From the NCBI GenBank assembly GCA_900544645.1, contig UQWG01000032.1:1-20923 (forward strand): a stretch of DNA of 20,923 bases, written 5' to 3'. The DNA comes from an uncultured Collinsella sp. Its GTDB lineage: Bacteria > Actinomycetota > Coriobacteriia > Coriobacteriales > Coriobacteriaceae. Each line of letters starts with the position of its first letter. Within the stretch, counting starts at the first letter, position 1. The notes below the pieces were generated by a model. It did no database searches, was not told the DNA's origin, and worked only from the letters and a program-made list of their open reading frames with translations. Both the position numbers and the translations under genes were made by a program. This document shows positions 13,878 to 20,923 of the stretch, piece by piece.

Positions 13878-15383
13878 ATGGAGCGTGCAAGCGGCGTCCT
13901 CATGCCCGTCTCATCTCTGCCCGGACCATACGGAATCGGCGGCTTTGGCTGGAATGCCTACGACTTCGTCGATTTTCTCGCCTCGTGCAAACAACATTAC
14001 TGGCAGATTCTGCCCCTTACGACGACCAGCTATGGCGATTCGCCCTATCAGTCGTTCTCGGCCCGCGCAGGCAACCCCAACTTTATCGACTTTGCCGAGC
14101 TTATCGAGGCAGGGTATCTGGAGCAGCGCGATATCGATGGCGTGTATCTGGGATCCGACCCCAGCAATGTCGACTACGGTGCTATCTTTGGCGGCCGCCG
14201 TCAGATTCTCGACCGCGCCGCTGAGCGCTTTGCTGCCGACAAGCCGGCCGATTTCGATGACTTTATCCAGGCCAACGAGGACTGGCTCATCCCCTACTGT
14301 GAGTTCATGACCGTCAAAGAGGAGTGCGGTCTCAAGGCGTTTTGGGAGTGGCCCGCGGAGCTCCGCACCCGCGGCGAGGCTTCCGCCAAGGTCTGCGCCG
14401 ACCATCCGGCGCGTATGCTCTACCACCAGATGACGCAGTACTTCTTCGATCGCCAGTGGAGCCGCCTCAAGGCCTATGCCAACGAGCGCGACATTCTCAT
14501 CATCGGCGACCTGCCCATCTATGTCTCGCGTGACTCCGTCGAGATGTGGGCGACGCCTGAGCTCTTTAAGATCGACGCCGCCGGCAATCCCGTGAGCGTC
14601 GCCGGCACGCCGCCCGACCAGTTCTCGGCCACCGGCCAGTACTGGGGCAACCCCATCTACGACTGGGACGCCATGGAGTCCGACGGCTTCTCCTGGTGGG
14701 AGGGCCGCATTCGCGCCGCCCTCGACATGTACGACGTCATCCGCCTGGATCACTTCCGCGGCTTCGAGGCCTATTGGGAGGTGCCGTTCTCCTCGCCCGA
14801 TTCGTCCTACGGTTCGTGGACGCAGGGTCCCGGCCTCAAGTTCTTCAAGACGCTCGAGGAAAAGCTCGGCACGCTGCCCATCATCGCCGAGGACCTGGGC
14901 TTCCTCACCCCCGGCGTCATCGACATGCGCGACAACTCGGGCTTCCCCGGCATGAAGATCCTGCAGTTTGCCTTTGAGGGCACCAACTCGTACTACCTGC
15001 CGCATAACTACATCGCCAACACCGTCGCCTATGTGGGCACCCACGACAACGAGACGGCGCGCGGTTGGTTTGAGGGAACGGCCACCCCCCGTCAGCGCGA
15101 GCAGGCAGCCCTGTACACCCATCAGCAGGCCGGCGAACCCATGGCAGATGCACTCAACCGCACCATCGCCGCCAGCGTGAGCGACACGTGCATCTACACC
15201 ATGCAGGACCTGCTCAACTTGGGCAACGAGGCGCGCATCAACACCCCTGCCACGCTGGGCGGCAACTGGACCTGGCGCATGCTCGACGGCGCCATCACCC
15301 GCGAGCTCGAGCACAAACTCACCGACTGGACCGAGACCTACTTCCGCATCCCGTCGGAAGCCGAAATCGAGCTTCCTCAATAG
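13878..15383 (+). CDS. malQ: 4-alpha-glucanotransferase (amylomaltase, GH77)
   Basis: 501 aa cytosolic enzyme that transfers alpha-1,4-glucan segments between maltodextrins and releases glucose, lengthening short maltooligosaccharides for phosphorylase. GH77 motifs: LPGPYGIGGFG near the N-terminus and the loop DLPIYVSRDSVEMW. Nucleophile D291 lies in RLDHFRG, acid/base E338 in IIAEDLG, and stabilising D390 in GTHDNETARGW. These fall almost exactly where Thermus amylomaltase has D293, E340 and D395. ATG 13878 follows GGTGAG at 8 nt; a TTG at 13863 is the alternative. It precedes glgP, with a terminator-like hairpin between them. Confidence 0.97.
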   Translation: MERASGVLMPVSSLPGPYGIGGFGWNAYDFVDFLASCKQHYWQILPLTTTSYGDSPYQSFSARAGNPNFIDFAELIEAGYLEQRDIDGVYLGSDPSNVDYGAIFGGRRQILDRAAERFAADKPADFDDFIQANEDWLIPYCEFMTVKEECGLKAFWEWPAELRTRGEASAKVCADHPARMLYHQMTQYFFDRQWSRLKAYANERDILIIGDLPIYVSRDSVEMWATPELFKIDAAGNPVSVAGTPPDQFSATGQYWGNPIYDWDAMESDGFSWWEGRIRAALDMYDVIRLDHFRGFEAYWEVPFSSPDSSYGSWTQGPGLKFFKTLEEKLGTLPIIAEDLGFLTPGVIDMRDNSGFPGMKILQFAFEGTNSYYLPHNYIANTVAYVGTHDNETARGWFEGTATPRQREQAALYTHQQAGEPMADALNRTIAASVSDTCIYTMQDLLNLGNEARINTPATLGGNWTWRMLDGAITRELEHKLTDWTETYFRIPSEAEIELPQ

Positions 15384-15431
15384 GAGCTACCGCGCCCGAC
15401 CCCTCCCCACCGTGCGGACGCGCTTGCTTTT

Positions 15432-15470
15432 CCCGCGCGAGGCCACCCCAATCCCCTCGCGCGGGCTTCT
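15432..15470 (+). terminator. Hairpin between malQ and glgP
   Basis: Perfect 11-bp stem CCCGCGCGAGG/CCTCGCGCGGG with a 12-nt loop, followed by CTTCTT. The T-run is interrupted, so some readthrough into glgP is plausible. Confidence 0.7.
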
Positions 15471-15511
15471 TATGAATTGCAGACATGAAACAACCCATCA
15501 CAGGAGAAAAC

Positions 15512-17779
15512 ATGCCCCAAATTAACCTCATGGAACTCGCCGAGCAGTCTTTTGGCACCTCGCTCGAGCAGCTCGACGACCGTCGCATTTACAAGCTGCT
15601 GGTCAAACTCGTGCAGGAGCGCTCCGCCGCCTGCCCGCTCAACAACGGCAAGAAAAAGCTCTATTACATTTCCGCCGAATTTTTGATCGGCAAGCTGCTC
15701 ATCAACAACATGATCGACCTCGGCATCTACGACGAGGTTAAGGACCAGCTCACCGCCGCAGGTCACGACCTCAACAAGATCGAGGAATTCGAGGTCGAGC
15801 CGTCACTCGGCAACGGCGGCCTGGGCCGCTTGGCCGCATGCTTCCTGGATTCCATCGCCACGCTGGGCTTGACCGGCGATGGCGTGGGCCTCAACTATCA
15901 CTACGGTCTGTTCCGTCAGCGCTTTGTCGACAACCAGCAGAAGGCCGTCCCCGACGAGTGGCTCGGTGAGCAGGACATCCTAGTCGACGATGACCGCTCC
16001 TACACCGTCGAGTTCGGCGATTTTGCCGTTACTTCCAAGCTCGTCAACATCGATGTGCCCGGTTACGGCCAGCCCACCAAGAACCGCCTGCGCCTGTTCG
16101 ACCTGGCAAGCGTCGACGACGGCCTGGTCCCCGGCAGCTCCATCGACTTCGACAAGACCGAGATCGCCAAGAACCTCACCTTGTTCCTCTACCCCGACGA
16201 TTCCGACGAGCAGGGCCGCCTACTTCGCATCTATCAGGAGTACTTCATGGTGAGCAACGCCGCCCAGCTCCTGATCGACGAGGCCGTCGAGCGCGGCAGC
16301 AACCTGCACGATCTGGCCGACTACGCCGTGGTCCAAATTAACGACACGCACCCCACCATGGTCATCCCCGAGCTCATTCGCTTGCTCACCACCGAGCATG
16401 ACATCGAGTTTGACGAGGCCGTGACCATCGTACGCTCCATGGTCGCCTACACTAACCACACGATTCTTGCCGAGGCGCTCGAGAAGTGGCCGCTCGCCAG
16501 CCTGCAGAAGGTCTCCCCTGCCATCGCCGACATTATCGTCAAGCTCGATGAGATCGCGAAGGCCGAGCACGATGACCCGCGCGTCGCCATCATCGACGAG
16601 CACGACACCGTCCACATGGCCCACATGGACATCCACTTTGGCTTCTCCATCAACGGCGTAGCCGCCCTCCACACCAAGATCCTGGAGGACACCGAGCTTC
16701 ATCCGTTCTACGAGATCTATCCCAAGAAGTTCTCCAACAAGACCAACGGCATCACCTTCCGCCGCTGGATCCATGGGGCCAACCCCGCGCTCGCCAGCCT
16801 GCTCGACGATGTGATCGGCACCGACTGGCGCAGCACCGGCGATCTGAGCAAACTCGCCAAGTTCGCCGACGACAAGGACGTTCTTGAGCGCCTGGCCGCC
16901 ACCAAGGTCGAAGCCAAGGCCATCATGCGCCAGTTCATGGCGCTCGAGCAGGGCGTGACCATTCCCTCCAACGCCATCATCGACGTCCAGGTCAAGCGCA
17001 TCCACGAGTACAAGCGTCAGCAGATGCTCGCGCTCTACATCATCTGGAAGTACCTCGATATCAAGAACGGCAACAGACCTAAGCACCCCGTCACCATCAT
17101 CTTTGGCGGCAAGGCGGCGCCTGCCTACACTATCGCGCAGGACATCATCCATCTGATCTTGACGCTGTCGCAGTGGATTGCAAACGACCCCGACGTAGCT
17201 CCCTACCTGCAGGTTGTCATGATCGAGAACTACAACGTCACCGCCGCCGAGCGCGTGATCCCCGCCGCTGATATCTCCGAGCAGATCAGCCTGGCCTCCA
17301 AGGAGGCGAGCGGCACATCCAACATGAAGTTCATGCTCAACGGCGCCCTAACCCTGTGCACGCTCGACGGCGCCAACGTGGAGATTGCCGAGCTCGTGGG
17401 CGACGAGAACATCTATACCTTTGGTGCCTCGTCCAAACAGGTCGAGCAGCTCTATGCCGACGGCACCTATGACGCCGGTGTGCTCTACCGCAAGCCCGGT
17501 ATCAAGCTGCTGGTGGACTTTATCACCAACCCCGCCTTTATGGCGACCGGCAACGCCGAGCGCCTGCAGCGCCTGCACGACGACATTAAGGGCAAGGACT
17601 GGTTTATGGCCCTGCTCGACATCGAGGAGTACATCCAGACCAAGGAGCGCGTGCTGGCCGACTATGAGGACCAGGACACCTGGATGCGCAAGACGCTCAT
17701 CAATATCGCCAACGCCGGCACCTTCTCGTCCGACCGCACCATCTCCCAGTACAACGACGAGATTTGGCACCTGAGCTAA
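15512..17779 (+). CDS. glgP: Glycogen/maltodextrin phosphorylase (GT35)
   Basis: 755 aa, slightly shorter than the usual 790-830. Uses phosphate to cleave terminal alpha-1,4-glucose units from glycogen or maltodextrin, giving glucose-1-phosphate, with pyridoxal phosphate as cofactor. Family blocks: SAEFLIGKLL, EPSLGNGGLGRLAACFLDS, NDTHPTMVIPEL, KRIHEYKRQQ and EASGTSNMKF, with K606 as the PLP-binding lysine, then NGALTLCTLDGANVEI. ATG 15512 is preceded by AGGAG; an ATG at 15485 is in frame but has no RBS. It works with MalQ and probably with the sugar importer at the right end. The missing residues relative to the family are mostly in the N-terminal half, where the sequence moves quickly from the active site to the TKNRLRLFDLA region. 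Confidence 0.96.
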   Translation: MPQINLMELAEQSFGTSLEQLDDRRIYKLLVKLVQERSAACPLNNGKKKLYYISAEFLIGKLLINNMIDLGIYDEVKDQLTAAGHDLNKIEEFEVEPSLGNGGLGRLAACFLDSIATLGLTGDGVGLNYHYGLFRQRFVDNQQKAVPDEWLGEQDILVDDDRSYTVEFGDFAVTSKLVNIDVPGYGQPTKNRLRLFDLASVDDGLVPGSSIDFDKTEIAKNLTLFLYPDDSDEQGRLLRIYQEYFMVSNAAQLLIDEAVERGSNLHDLADYAVVQINDTHPTMVIPELIRLLTTEHDIEFDEAVTIVRSMVAYTNHTILAEALEKWPLASLQKVSPAIADIIVKLDEIAKAEHDDPRVAIIDEHDTVHMAHMDIHFGFSINGVAALHTKILEDTELHPFYEIYPKKFSNKTNGITFRRWIHGANPALASLLDDVIGTDWRSTGDLSKLAKFADDKDVLERLAATKVEAKAIMRQFMALEQGVTIPSNAIIDVQVKRIHEYKRQQMLALYIIWKYLDIKNGNRPKHPVTIIFGGKAAPAYTIAQDIIHLILTLSQWIANDPDVAPYLQVVMIENYNVTAAERVIPAADISEQISLASKEASGTSNMKFMLNGALTLCTLDGANVEIAELVGDENIYTFGASSKQVEQLYADGTYDAGVLYRKPGIKLLVDFITNPAFMATGNAERLQRLHDDIKGKDWFMALLDIEEYIQTKERVLADYEDQDTWMRKTLINIANAGTFSSDRTISQYNDEIWHLS

Positions 17780-17805
17780 TTTCGTTTCCTTTACCCATCC
17801 TCTTG

Positions 17806-17839
17806 AAAGCGGAGTCGTGGCAACGCGGCTCCGCTTTTT
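17806..17839 (+). terminator. glgP terminator
   Basis: Twelve-bp stem AAAGCGGAGTCG/CGGCTCCGCTTT (one G-T pair) with an 8-nt loop; the descending arm runs into five Ts. Confidence 0.92.
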
Positions 17840-17879
17840 GTGCCCGCACGCTACCCTGTGACCCGACTCGACCGAAGAA

Positions 17880-18095
17880 TCTCGATCTGTAACAGCTACT
17901 CGGTAGAAACGGCCCCAGCTGTTACAGATTGAGACATACCGGCCCCTCCCCTTGGGTTTATCTCGATCTGTAACATCTAGCAGCTGAAATTCACCTTTGG
18001 TGTTACAGATTTAGATGAAATGGTTAGCTCAGCGGAACCGTCTCGATCTGTAACATCTAACGTCCGAAATCAGCCTCACCCGTTACAGATCGAGA
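17880..18095. repeat. Array of three 55-nt hairpin repeats
   Basis: Units at 17880-17934, 17961-18015 and 18041-18095 each begin TCTCGATCTGTAAC and end GTTACAGATYKAGA. The arms pair over 14-18 bp. Unit length is constant (55 nt) and the period is 80-81 nt, with unrelated 25-26 nt linkers. Loops differ except for a central GAAA; units 2 and 3 also share ATCTA before it. No ORF is supported here. With its two flanking terminators this array fills the 456-nt gap between glgP and the ABC genes. Confidence 0.9.
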
Positions 18096-18120
18096 CAAAC
18101 GACCGGTCAGACAGCCCCAA

Positions 18121-18167
18121 CACAAAGAAAGGCTCCCCTCTCGCCCAGTGGACGGGAGGGGAGCCTT
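18121..18167 (-). terminator. Terminator of the ABC-transporter operon
   Basis: Fourteen-bp stem 18129-18142/18154-18167 (AAGGCTCCCCTC core, one wobble pair) with an 11-nt loop. On the minus strand it is followed by TTTCTTTGTG, so it acts on transcripts coming from the ATPase gene. In the plus direction the tail is not T-rich. Confidence 0.85.
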
Positions 18168-18235
18168 ATATGTGACCGCGGCAAAAGGATGGCAATACCG
18201 CAGTCGCCCAAAGGGAGGGCCCGGATGCACCAGGC

Positions 18236-19435
18236 CTAGATAAGGTTCTTGCCAGAGACCTTATCGAAGAGGTGGGTCGCGTTCTTCTCGAACTTGAACC
18301 AGATGGGGTCGCCCGCCTTGAGCGCGCCCTTGGCCTCGAGGTCGACAACGGGAATGATCAGGACGAACTGGCCATCGGGAGCGGTCACGTGGACATGCTC
18401 GGTCGAACCCATGAGCTCGGTCACCTCGACGGTACCCTGGAGCGCGCCCTCCTCGTCCTTGTCGGCAAGCAGAATCTGCTCGGGGCGCACGCCGGCCGTG
18501 ATCTCCTTCACGTCGCCGCCGTCCCAGTTGAGAGCAAGCTGAGCGCAGGTCTCGGGAGCGAGCGCCACGTTCATATCCTCGGTCTTGACGGTAAAGCCGT
18601 TGCCCGAGCGCACCAGCTGGGCATCGAAGAAGTTCATCTGCGGCACGCCGATAAAGCCGGCGACGAAGATGTTCGCGGGATGATTGAAGACCTCCTGCGG
18701 GGTGGCGATCTGCTGGACGACGCCGTCCTTCATGACCACGATACGGTCACCGAGGGTCATAGCCTCGGTCTGGTCGTGAGTAACATAAATGAACGTGCCC
18801 TTGATCTCGTGGCGCAGCTTAATGAGCTCGGCACGCATCTGGTTACGAAGCTTGGCGTCCAGGTTGGACAGCGGCTCGTCCATCAGGAAGACCTTGGGGT
18901 CACGCACGATGGCGCGGCCGATAGCGACACGCTGGCGCTGGCCGCCGGAGAGCGCCTTGGGCTTACGGTCGAGGTACTCGGTAATGCCCAGAATCTCGGC
19001 AGCAGAGCGAACCTTGCGGTCGATCTCGTCCTTGGGAACCTTCTTGAGCTCAAGCGTAAACGCCATGTTCTCGTACACCGTCATATTGGGGTACAGAGCA
19101 TAGCTCTGGAACACCATGGCGATGTCGCGGTCCTTGGGTGCCACGTCGTTGACGCGCTTGCCATCGATGAGCACATCGCCCGAGGTGATGTCCTCCAGGC
19201 CGGCGACCATGCGCATCGTCGTGGACTTGCCGCAGCCAGAGGGGCCAACGAGGACGACGAACTCCTGGTCGTGAACGGTGAGGTTGAAGTCCTCTACAGC
19301 GAGCACACCGTCCTCGGTAACCTTGAGGTTGTGCTTCTTCTCCTCGGTCTTCTTCTTTTTGCCAAAGAAGCCCTTCTTTTTTGACTCGTTGTTGGGATAC
19401 ACCTTCTGAACATGTTTGAGAACGATCTCGGCCAT
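18236..19435 (-). CDS. Carbohydrate ABC importer ATPase, MsmX/UgpC/MalK family
   Basis: 399 aa. Hydrolyses ATP at the inner face of the membrane to drive a sugar importer. Walker A GPSGCGKST (64-72), Q-loop Q110, signature LSGGQ (162-166), Walker B VFLMDEP with E187, then YVTHDQTEAM with the switch histidine. The C-terminal TOBE-type domain includes GVRPEQILL. Residues 15-42 carry a lysine-rich insertion (about 28 residues, with KKKGFFGKKKKTEEKK) between the first two strands, absent from E. coli MalK. The start follows AAAGGTAG. It is third after two permease genes, separated by a short gap with a hairpin. Such ATPases often serve several importers. Confidence 0.95.
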   Translation of the reverse strand: MAEIVLKHVQKVYPNNESKKKGFFGKKKKTEEKKHNLKVTEDGVLAVEDFNLTVHDQEFVVLVGPSGCGKSTTMRMVAGLEDITSGDVLIDGKRVNDVAPKDRDIAMVFQSYALYPNMTVYENMAFTLELKKVPKDEIDRKVRSAAEILGITEYLDRKPKALSGGQRQRVAIGRAIVRDPKVFLMDEPLSNLDAKLRNQMRAELIKLRHEIKGTFIYVTHDQTEAMTLGDRIVVMKDGVVQQIATPQEVFNHPANIFVAGFIGVPQMNFFDAQLVRSGNGFTVKTEDMNVALAPETCAQLALNWDGGDVKEITAGVRPEQILLADKDEEGALQGTVEVTELMGSTEHVHVTAPDGQFVLIIPVVDLEAKGALKAGDPIWFKFEKNATHLFDKVSGKNLI

Positions 19436-19453
19436 GTCTCTACCTTTCGATAC

Positions 19454-19478
19454 GCGGCGCCGCGCTGAGGGGCGCCGC
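19454..19478 (-). other. Intergenic hairpin between permease and ATPase genes
   Basis: Perfect 8-bp stem GCGGCGCC/GGCGCCGC with a 9-nt loop and no U-run. It lies in the 68-nt gap, just upstream of the ATPase RBS. It may set the relative dose of ATPase and permease by stabilising the upstream mRNA or by partial termination. Confidence 0.5.
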
Positions 19479-19503
19479 AGAAACTTGCAAAACAGTTACG
19501 GCA

Positions 19504-20343
19504 TCAGCCCTTGACGGCACCTGCCACCACGCCGTCGATGATGTACTTCTGACAGAGGATGTACATGATAACGATAGGGATAACGACCATCATGATGCAG
19601 GCCATCATGGGGCCGAGCTCGACGTGGCCGTAGCCGCCGCGGAAGTACTGGATCAAGATAGGAATGGTCTTGTACTTGGTGGAGTCGAGCGTAAGGTAGG
19701 GCAGCAGATAGTCGTTCCAGACCCACATGGTCTCGAGGATGCCGACCGAAAGATAGGTGGGCTTCATGATGGGAAGGACGATCTTAAAGAACACCTGGAC
19801 CGGGTTGCAGCCGTCGATCATGGCCGCCTCCTCGATCTCGAGCGGGATGTTCTTTACAAAACCGGCGAACATAAAGACCGCCAGGCCCGCGCCAAAGCCG
19901 AGGTAGATAAAGCAGATGTTGAACGGCGTGTTGAAGCCGATGCGGTCCGCCAAATTGGACAGCGTGAACATGAGCATCTGGAAGGGCACGACCATCGAGA
20001 ACACGAATAGGTAATAGAAGAAGTTCGAGATCTTGTTGTTGACACGAACCACGTACCAAGCGCACATGGAGCAGCACACCAAGATCAGCACGACCGACGT
20101 GACCGTGATGATGAGCGAGTACATAAATGCCGAGGCAAAGCCCTGCTCGTTAAGGGCGTGCATGTAGTTTGCGAGGCCGTTGAACGTCTCGGGCGTGAGC
20201 AGATCGAATGCCGTGGTGGTGCTGATTGCGGTCGCTTTCTTAAAAGAATTAAGCGCAATCATGAACACGGGGTAGATCCACGCGAGCGACAGGATCGTAA
20301 AGAAAATCGAGAGCGCGCGGTTGATAACCTTATCGCGTTTCAT
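19504..20343 (-). CDS. Carbohydrate ABC importer permease, MalG type
   Basis: 279 aa membrane protein of the binding-protein-dependent transport inner-membrane family, with about six helices. The first is at 10-32, preceded by a basic N-terminus. The EAA loop EIEEAAMIDGCNPVQVFFKIVLP (169-191) contacts the ATPase. The C-terminal GAVKG is typical of MalG-type subunits. The start codon overlaps the stop of the preceding permease by one base (TAATG) and has AAGGAGGT upstream, so translation is coupled. The substrate cannot be read from the sequence; proximity to malQ and glgP favours maltodextrin. Confidence 0.94.
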   Translation of the reverse strand: MKRDKVINRALSIFFTILSLAWIYPVFMIALNSFKKATAISTTTAFDLLTPETFNGLANYMHALNEQGFASAFMYSLIITVTSVVLILVCCSMCAWYVVRVNNKISNFFYYLFVFSMVVPFQMLMFTLSNLADRIGFNTPFNICFIYLGFGAGLAVFMFAGFVKNIPLEIEEAAMIDGCNPVQVFFKIVLPIMKPTYLSVGILETMWVWNDYLLPYLTLDSTKYKTIPILIQYFRGGYGHVELGPMMACIMMVVIPIVIMYILCQKYIIDGVVAGAVKG

Positions 20344-20923
20344 TACTGCTGTACCTCCTTGGACCTCGTGGCCTTAAGCTGGATCATGGAGATGGCCACG
20401 ACCAGGATGCAGAAGATAACCGCCTTGGCCTGACCAATGCCCTGCCATGCGATACCGGCACGCGAATAGAACGTGTTGTAGATGTTCAGGGCGAGCATCT
20501 CGGTGGAGTGCGCGGGGGCGCCGCCGGTAAGGGCGAGGTTCTGGTCGAACAGCTTAAAGCCGTTGGTGATGGACAGGAACAGGCAGATGGTGATGGTCGG
20601 CATCAGGTTAGGAATCTTAACCTTCCAAAACGTCTGCCATGCCGTAGCGCCGTCGACCTTGGCGGCCTCGATGTAGTCGGACGGAATGGACTGCAGACCA
20701 GCGATGTAGATGATCATCATGTAGCCGACCTGCTGCCACAGGGTCAGGATGATAAGGCCCCAGAAGCCAGCAGCAGAGTTGAGGGCGATGAGCTGGGCGC
20801 CCACGTTGGAGAGCAGGCAGTTGATCAGAATCTGCCAAATGTAGCCCAGCACGATGCCGCCGATCAGGTTAGGCATAAAGAAGATCGTACGGAAGATATT
20901 GGTGCCCTTGAGCGCCTTGCGGG
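20343..20923 (-). CDS. Carbohydrate ABC importer permease, MalF/UgpA type (5' end off window)
   Basis: Partial: the C-terminal 192 or so residues, open to the right edge (frame reads RKALKGTNIFRTIFF before MPNLIGGIV). An internal ATG at 20876 is not the real start, because that upstream sequence is conserved in the family. The EAA loop SDYIEAAKVDGATAWQTFWKVKIPNLMP is present, followed by FDQNLALTGGAPAHST, typical of the MalF/UgpA group. The solute-binding protein gene is expected further right, outside the window. It forms a heterodimer with the MalG-type permease. Confidence 0.93.
   Translation of the reverse strand, partial: RKALKGTNIFRTIFFMPNLIGGIVLGYIWQILINCLLSNVGAQLIALNSAAGFWGLIILTLWQQVGYMMIIYIAGLQSIPSDYIEAAKVDGATAWQTFWKVKIPNLMPTITICLFLSITNGFKLFDQNLALTGGAPAHSTEMLALNIYNTFYSRAGIAWQGIGQAKAVIFCILVVAISMIQLKATRSKEVQQ

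Noticed and set aside
13911..15380. 489-codon minus-strand ORF opposite malQ, and similar ORFs opposite glgP and the ABC genes
   Set aside because: Antisense to genes with intact catalytic motifs; composition is typical of GC-rich shadow frames.
17880..18095. CRISPR array
   Set aside because: Each unit is itself a two-armed hairpin with a variable loop, there are only three units, and no cas genes are visible.

Overview
The window is about 21 kb of GC-rich bacterial DNA with dense genes and Shine-Dalgarno starts. Base composition, protein style and gene content point to a gut coriobacterium, most likely Collinsella; this is inferred, since no rRNA or other marker gene is present. Every complete gene has a plausible RBS, and I saw no tRNA, rRNA, transposase, integrase or CRISPR.

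1-8516 (all minus strand) is a catabolic locus for Amadori-type glycated amino acids, of the fructoselysine/glucoselysine kind. It holds two base-identical copies of a FrlB/FraB-like SIS deglycase (5-1066 and 5155-6216), a mannose-family PTS split into EIIA, EIIB, EIIC and EIID genes, a FrlC-like TIM-barrel epimerase, two overlapping GntR/UTRA regulator genes and a small conserved hypothetical gene. The PTS would import and phosphorylate the sugar-amine, the epimerase would correct C3 stereochemistry, and the deglycase would split the 6-phosphate into glucose-6-phosphate and the free amine. There are three transcription units: deglycase 2-EIIA-EIIB; EIIC-EIID-epimerase; and deglycase 1. Each is preceded by the same regulatory layout: a pair of GGTATTAA-type sites 33-35 nt apart around a promoter, plus an upstream CGGY-RRA-CGGY box.

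8517-12596 carries a LacI-family regulator (minus), murB (plus) and a secreted coiled-coil peptidase of the NlpC/P60 or CHAP type (minus). Two unusually long perfect inverted repeats, with stems of 31 and 28 bp and a shared outer motif, lie at the 3' ends of genes.

12597-17839 (plus) is a glucose-polymer and nucleotide-sugar block: galE, malQ and glgP, each closed by a hairpin terminator, with a palindromic operator candidate ahead of malQ. From 17840 to 18128 is a non-coding stretch with three 55-nt hairpins at an 80-81 nt period. From 18129 to the right edge (minus) is a carbohydrate ABC importer: MsmX/UgpC-type ATPase, MalG-type permease and a MalF-type permease cut by the edge. Its position beside malQ and glgP suggests maltodextrin uptake.

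Most worth a second look: the two deglycase copies are identical exactly from start codon to stop codon and nowhere outside. In addition, 352 of the 353 sense codons end in G or C, unlike the neighbouring genes.
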